Positions 30,025 through 33,529 of a DNA stretch of 33,529 bases are shown here, in pieces. The DNA comes from Kribbella antibiotica (lineage in GTDB: Bacteria; Actinomycetota; Actinomycetes; Propionibacteriales; Kribbellaceae). Position numbers and translations under genes: made by a program. Positions within the stretch are counted from its first letter, which is position 1, and every line of letters starts with the position of its first letter. The stretch lies in assembly GCF_004349055.1 (NCBI RefSeq), contig NZ_SMKX01000094.1, positions 1 to 33,529 on the forward strand, read 5' to 3'. Under the pieces are notes generated by a model. That model had not been told where the DNA came from and did no database searches. It was given only the letters and a program-made list of their open reading frames with translations.

Positions 30025-31435
30025 GCGGCTCAGCCTCGCATGCCGTGGTGCAGACGGGCGCGGGCTTGCGCAGCCTGAGGGCGAAGAGCAGGGTGAGCAG
30101 GATTCCGCCTCCGATGACGAAGACGGTGTTCCGGATTCCGTTGGCTGCTGCGATGTGCAGCTCTTCGCCGACGAGGCCTGACGTGTGTGCGTTGGCCACG
30201 AGGACGAGAGCGGCGAGACCGACGACGGCACCGATGCCTGAGCTCGTGGAGACCATGCCGGACGCGACGCCCTGGGTGCGGTCGGAGACGCCAGTGGCTG
30301 CGGCGATGAACATCATCGTGAAGACTGCGCCGTCCCCGAGGCTGACTGCCACCAGGCCTGGTGTGAGTGCGGCATACGAATCACCCGTCGACATCCCGAC
30401 GCCGAGTGCGATCGCGCCGGCGGCGCCGATGGCCAGAGCGACGATCAGGGTACGGCGCAGCCCGAAGCGGGTCACGGCCTGTCCGGCGTACGTCGAACCT
30501 GCCACGACGACCGCGGTGGGGAGCAGGAACGCGAGCCCGGTCTGGAGCGGGTCGTAGCCGCGGACGTCTTGGAAGTAGATGGACAGGAAGTACAGCAGGG
30601 AACCGAATGTCGCCATGAAGAGGAAGGCGATCGCCATTGCCGCGGTCAGCGCGCGGTTGCGGAACAGGTACGGCGGAACCAGGGGATCCGGACTGCGTCG
30701 TTCGATGCGGACGAAGGCGATCGCTAGCAAGACTCCCGCAGTCGCCGCCAAGAGGATCCACGGCGAGGTCCAGCCGAGGGCCGGTCCCTGGACGAGCGAG
30801 AACACGAGCAGCGTGACCGCGCCGGTCACGGTCAGGGCGCCCGGCAGGTCGAACGACCGCTTGGTGTCCCGCGGCGGTCCCGCATCGAGCAGCGGCACCG
30901 CGAGACAGAGCGCCAAACCGGCTAGTGGGATGTTCACGAAGAACACGGACTCCCAGCCGAACAGGCGAGTGAGCGCGCCGCCCAGGAGTACGCCGATCAC
31001 CAGGCCGGCGGCGCCGGAACCGCCCCAGATCCCCAGCGCGCGGTTCCGTTCGCGGCCTTCCGCGAAGGTGGTGTTGATGATGGCCAGCGTGCTGGGGAAG
31101 ACCAGTGCGCCACCGAGTCCCTGGACCGCGCGGGCGGTCAGCTGCCAGGCCGGTTCGGTGGCCAGGCCGCCTGCCAGCGAGGCAACGGCGTACAGGATTA
31201 GGCCGGCCATCAACGCCCGGCGTCGGCCGAGCAGGTCGGCGGCGCGGCCACCGAGCAGCAGGAAGCCGCTGGAGGCGATGGCGTAGGCGCTAATCACCGC
31301 CTGGAGAGTCTGGGCGGAGTAGCCGAGCTCGCGGCCGATCTCGGGGAGGGCGACGACCACGATGTACTGATCGAGCGAGACGATCAGCATGGCGAAGGAC
31401 AGTAGCGCGAGGCCTGCGGATTTTCTGCGGTCCAT
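30017..31435 (-). CDS. MFS drug exporter, DHA2 (EmrB/QacA-like) family
   Basis: The 472-residue membrane protein has about 14 helices. Family motifs are MLIVSLDQYIVVVALPEIGREL in helix 1, the cytoplasmic loop GGRAADLLGRRRALMAG (motif A), and ARAVQGLGGALVFPSTLAII. The motif C-like GIWGGSGAAGLVIGVLLGGAL is followed by FGWESVFFVNIPLAG. Such proteins expel drugs or toxic metabolites using the proton gradient. AGGAGG lies four bases before ATG 31435. Upstream, a good promoter is covered by two TetR operators, and the divergent gene encodes a TetR regulator, so substrate-induced derepression is expected. The substrate cannot be told from sequence. Confidence 0.94.
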   Translation of the reverse strand: MDRRKSAGLALLSFAMLIVSLDQYIVVVALPEIGRELGYSAQTLQAVISAYAIASSGFLLLGGRAADLLGRRRALMAGLILYAVASLAGGLATEPAWQLTARAVQGLGGALVFPSTLAIINTTFAEGRERNRALGIWGGSGAAGLVIGVLLGGALTRLFGWESVFFVNIPLAGLALCLAVPLLDAGPPRDTKRSFDLPGALTVTGAVTLLVFSLVQGPALGWTSPWILLAATAGVLLAIAFVRIERRSPDPLVPPYLFRNRALTAAMAIAFLFMATFGSLLYFLSIYFQDVRGYDPLQTGLAFLLPTAVVVAGSTYAGQAVTRFGLRRTLIVALAIGAAGAIALGVGMSTGDSYAALTPGLVAVSLGDGAVFTMMFIAAATGVSDRTQGVASGMVSTSSGIGAVVGLAALVLVANAHTSGLVGEELHIAAANGIRNTVFVIGGGILLTLLFALRLRKPAPVCTTACEAEPHG

Positions 31436-31457
31436 GATTCCTCCTGGGGGGATGCTC

Positions 31458-31501
31458 TGAACTGTACGACTCAGTTCACATGAACTCAACCGTTCAGTTC
31501 A
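31458..31501. promoter_or_regulatory. MFS promoter covered by two TetR-type operators
   Basis: Two copies of TGAACT-N9-AGTTCA lie at 31458-31478 and 31481-31501, centres 23 bases apart. On the minus strand a -35 TTGAGT (31484-31489) and -10 TACAGT (31461-31466) have an ideal 17-base spacer and are buried under both operators. This is a standard arrangement for a TetR repressor acting on its divergent exporter gene. Confidence 0.82.
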
Positions 31502-31510
31502 TGTCTCTGC

Positions 31511-31522
31511 TAAGCTGCGGAC
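31511..31522 (+). promoter_or_regulatory. Leaderless -10 box of the TetR gene
   Basis: TAAGCT (31511-31516) fits TAnnnT and lies six bases before ATG 31523. No ribosome site is present, so the mRNA probably begins at the ATG. Operator 2 ends ten bases upstream, over the expected -35 area, giving autoregulation. Confidence 0.6.
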
Positions 31523-32161
31523 ATGACGCAGAGTTCACCGAAGGTGCTCACCGGCGACCGGGCGGCGCGCAAGCGGGAGGCGATCATCGCAGCGGCGCGT
31601 ACGGCGTTCGTCCGGGACGGGTTCGATGCCGCGGTGGACGCGATCGCGGCAGCGGCCGGCGTTTCCAAGGTGACTGTCTACAACCACTACGGCAACAAGG
31701 AAACGCTGTTCAAAGCCGTCATCGGTGACGCTTTGGAAGGCGCGCTCGCCGACGTCATCTCCGGTACGGCGCAACGCCTGGCAGAGTCCCGCGACCTACG
31801 AGCCGCGCTGAAGTGGACCGCAACCGAGTGGGTCACCAGCATGACCGAGCCCGACCTGGTGGCCCTACGCCATCTCGTCACCAACGAGGTGCGGCGTTTC
31901 CCCGAGCTCGGCAACGCCTGGCGAGAGCACGGCCCCGACCGCGCCGCGCCCGCGCTTGCCGCCGCCTTCGAACGCCTCATCGCCGACGACCGGCTGACCA
32001 TGCCCGACATCGACACCGCGATCGTCCAGTTGTACGCGCTGGTCCTCTATCCCCACCTCGTCCACAGCACGTACGGCGCCACCGTCGACCCACACACCAC
32101 CAGTCGGCTCATCGACACCGGCGTCGACATGTTCCTCCAGTACTACGCCTACCAGGACTAG
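31523..32161 (+). CDS. TetR family repressor of the divergent exporter
   Basis: The 212-residue protein has the TetR DNA-binding domain at about 18-65: KREAIIAAARTAFVRDGFDAAVDAIAAAAGVSKVTVYNHYGNKETLFKAV. The rest is an all-helical ligand domain of the TetR C-terminal type common in AefR-like proteins (DLVALRHLVTNEVRRFPELGNAW). It diverges from the MFS-APH pair across an 87-base gap with two perfect operators. It most likely represses both sides and is released by the exported compound. It ends five bases before the stop of the next convergent gene. The family call is firm; the ligand is unknown. Confidence 0.94.
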   Translation: MTQSSPKVLTGDRAARKREAIIAAARTAFVRDGFDAAVDAIAAAAGVSKVTVYNHYGNKETLFKAVIGDALEGALADVISGTAQRLAESRDLRAALKWTATEWVTSMTEPDLVALRHLVTNEVRRFPELGNAWREHGPDRAAPALAAAFERLIADDRLTMPDIDTAIVQLYALVLYPHLVHSTYGATVDPHTTSRLIDTGVDMFLQYYAYQD

Positions 32162-32166
32162 CGGAT

Positions 32167-32793
32167 TCAGCGTGGTTTGGGCGACCAGGTGATCTGGGCG
32201 GCGATCTCGGCGGCGAGATCGAGCATGGTGACCAGGTCGATCGTTCCGTCGCCGGCCGGTACGCCCATGTCGGGGACGGTGTCGACGAGCGTGCGGTACT
32301 CGGCGCCGAGCAGCAGCGCGACCTTGATGGCAGCCAGCGACGCGTGGTGAGCCACGACCATCTCGTCGGAGGCGAAGCCGTGGCCGAGGCCGAGAACGAC
32401 CAAGGTGTAATCGACGTCTCCGGCCGAAGGCACGATGGTGAGGTCGATGGCCCCGATGCTTGCCTGCATGGTGATCTTCTCCCCAGCAAGACATGCGGAC
32501 ACCAACGGGCGGTCCGGACTACCCGCGCCTCGCCGCAGTACCGGCCACCAATCCGTCAGCAGCGGGCCGGCGTTGGCCGTGAGGTAGCTGATGCCCTCCA
32601 CGTTCATCACCACTGCCCGGAGACCGATCGTTTCGAGCGGCCATTCGATCGTGTAGCGGTCGGTGCCGCGCCGGTACCGCGCTCCGCCGAGCTCTTGGAA
32701 TCGCCGCGGGTCAGGAGCCAGCGACAAGACGAACGGCACCTCGTCGTCGGACAGCACGTGCGGGATGGGCGTGAACGCCAGTGTGTCGCTCAT
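32167..32793 (-). CDS. Unknown conserved-looking cytoplasmic protein, pair member 2
   Basis: I do not recognise this 208-residue protein. It has no signal peptide or membrane helix. It opens with PIPHVLSDDEVPFVLSLAPDP, continues with alternating strands (RYTIEWPLETIGLRAVVMNVEGISYLTANAG, KITMQASIGAIDLTIVP, DYTLVVLGLGHGF) and ends with helices (HHASLAAIKVALLLGAEYRTLVDTV, LVTMLDLAAEIAAQI). No catalytic signature stands out. Its ATG overlaps the stop of the 32790-33524 gene by four bases, so the two are probably made together and may form a complex. It converges with the TetR gene. Confidence 0.7.
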   Translation of the reverse strand: MSDTLAFTPIPHVLSDDEVPFVLSLAPDPRRFQELGGARYRRGTDRYTIEWPLETIGLRAVVMNVEGISYLTANAGPLLTDWWPVLRRGAGSPDRPLVSACLAGEKITMQASIGAIDLTIVPSAGDVDYTLVVLGLGHGFASDEMVVAHHASLAAIKVALLLGAEYRTLVDTVPDMGVPAGDGTIDLVTMLDLAAEIAAQITWSPKPR

Positions 32794-33524
32794 TTCCGGG
32801 ACCGCCTCAGCTCGTCGGCGCCTTGCACGAATTCCCAGGCGTCCTTGGCCAACCCGATGATGTCGCCGGCGTCGAAGCCATCCTGGAACGCGCCGTTGAT
32901 CCCGTTCAGGTTGCCGATCATGCCGGAGATCGCCTTGAGCCGGCGGGACACCAGATCCGGTCCGCCGAGGACGGGAACGATGCCGGGCAGGTCATAGGGT
33001 TGGCAGAACCTGAGGAAGGTCTGCAGCGCCGCGCCGATCAGGCTGGTCACCTGCGCCGAGGAGAACTCGTCGCCGACCCGTAGATGATCGGCGACCACCC
33101 ACTGAACCCGCTGCGGCGTGTGCACTGTGAACATCACCCGCGCGCCGGGGACTCGCGCCGTACTGAGTCGCAGCATTTCGTACTGCTGGGGCCAATGCAG
33201 CTGCACTAGCTTGCTGAGTTCGTCGCCGTAGTCGCGCCCCTCGAGCAGCCTGAAGAACGGTTCGACGATCTCCCCGAGACAGGCCACCACCAGGTCGTAC
33301 TCGTCGTCCTTCGAGATCCGGTAGAGGACCGCGACGGCCTCTGTTCCGGTCAGCTCGAATACGACCTCGGTGAACCACGGTGTCATCCCGAGCGTCAGCC
33401 CGTCCGGCAGATGCTCGACCACTCCGCTCGGTTTGAAGCCCTCTTGCAGCAAGAACCGCAACGCCGGTACCGGCTTGTCCGCAAAACTGATCCCGAACGG
33501 CTCAGAGATCTCCCCACGCCCCAT
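32790..33524 (-). CDS. Unknown cytoplasmic protein, pair member 1 (near window edge)
   Basis: I do not recognise this 244-residue protein. It begins MGRGEISEPFGISFADKPVPALRFLLQ five bases from the window end, so the start may be real or the protein may extend beyond. The first half is a mixed alpha/beta region (FTEVVFELTGTEAVAVLYRISKDDEYDLVVACLGEIVEPFFRLLEG). The second half has strands (RVMFTVHTPQRVQWVV) and helices (SSAQVTSLIGAALQTFLRF, NGAFQDGFDAGDIIGLAKDAWEFVQGADEL). No membrane segment or known active site is seen. It overlaps its downstream partner by four bases. Confidence 0.68.
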   Translation of the reverse strand: MGRGEISEPFGISFADKPVPALRFLLQEGFKPSGVVEHLPDGLTLGMTPWFTEVVFELTGTEAVAVLYRISKDDEYDLVVACLGEIVEPFFRLLEGRDYGDELSKLVQLHWPQQYEMLRLSTARVPGARVMFTVHTPQRVQWVVADHLRVGDEFSSAQVTSLIGAALQTFLRFCQPYDLPGIVPVLGGPDLVSRRLKAISGMIGNLNGINGAFQDGFDAGDIIGLAKDAWEFVQGADELRRSRK

Positions 33525-33529
33525 TGCCC

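Noticed and set aside
31865..32494. Long minus-strand open frame over the TetR gene
   Set aside because: It is an out-of-phase shadow with arginine- and histidine-rich composition; both flanking genes have better domain and codon evidence.

Overview
The window is high-GC DNA from an actinobacterium. This rests on the strong G/C third-position bias, a PknB-type kinase with a DUF3558-like sensor, PucR and IclR regulators, and several starts that look leaderless. Gene content and a strong excess of the octamer CGCCGTAC/GTACGGCG would suit Kribbella or a related Propionibacteriales genus; that genus is my inference and is not proven here. No tRNA, rRNA, CRISPR array, phage or insertion sequence was seen.

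Left part (1-6.0 kb) holds general regulatory genes: a LuxR-type regulator, a Ser/Thr kinase translationally coupled to an FHA protein, a SRPBCC protein coupled to a MerR regulator, and an aldo/keto reductase with a textbook MerR-type promoter. A ~460-base gap with strong hairpins follows, then a small MerR-like gene.

The core (6.0-29.2 kb) is a purine-to-glyoxylate catabolic island in three transcription units. Unit A (+, 6830-11712) is a DUF6986 aldolase-like protein, a thiamine-binding-like protein, a YheO-like HTH protein, uraD, uraH, uricase and an 8-oxoguanine deaminase-like enzyme. Unit B (-, 21884-12472) is pucR, a purine permease fused to a UraD-like domain, xdhA, xdhB, xdhC and guaD, with 4-13 base overlaps from the permease onward. 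Unit C (+, 22044-29237) is hyi, glxR, gcl, glxK, allB, allE and a small unknown protein. Together they take guanine, xanthine and 8-oxoguanine to urate, urate to allantoin and allantoate, and glyoxylate to phosphoglycerate. Allantoate amidohydrolase and ureidoglycolate lyase are not in the window. An IclR (AllR-like) repressor lies divergent to unit A, and near-identical 15-bp dyads sit in front of units A and C.

Units A and B converge on a 759-base non-coding stretch (11713-12471) built almost wholly of repeats. It has three related ~100-bp elements with inverted ends, an imperfect 141-bp tandem duplication whose hairpin is kept by a compensatory change and G-U pairs, and seven copies of a 17-bp box. 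This is the least explained part of the window.

Right part (29.2-33.5 kb) is an efflux/phosphotransferase module (TetR, DHA2-type MFS, APH-like kinase) with a double TetR operator, followed by two overlapping genes I do not recognise.
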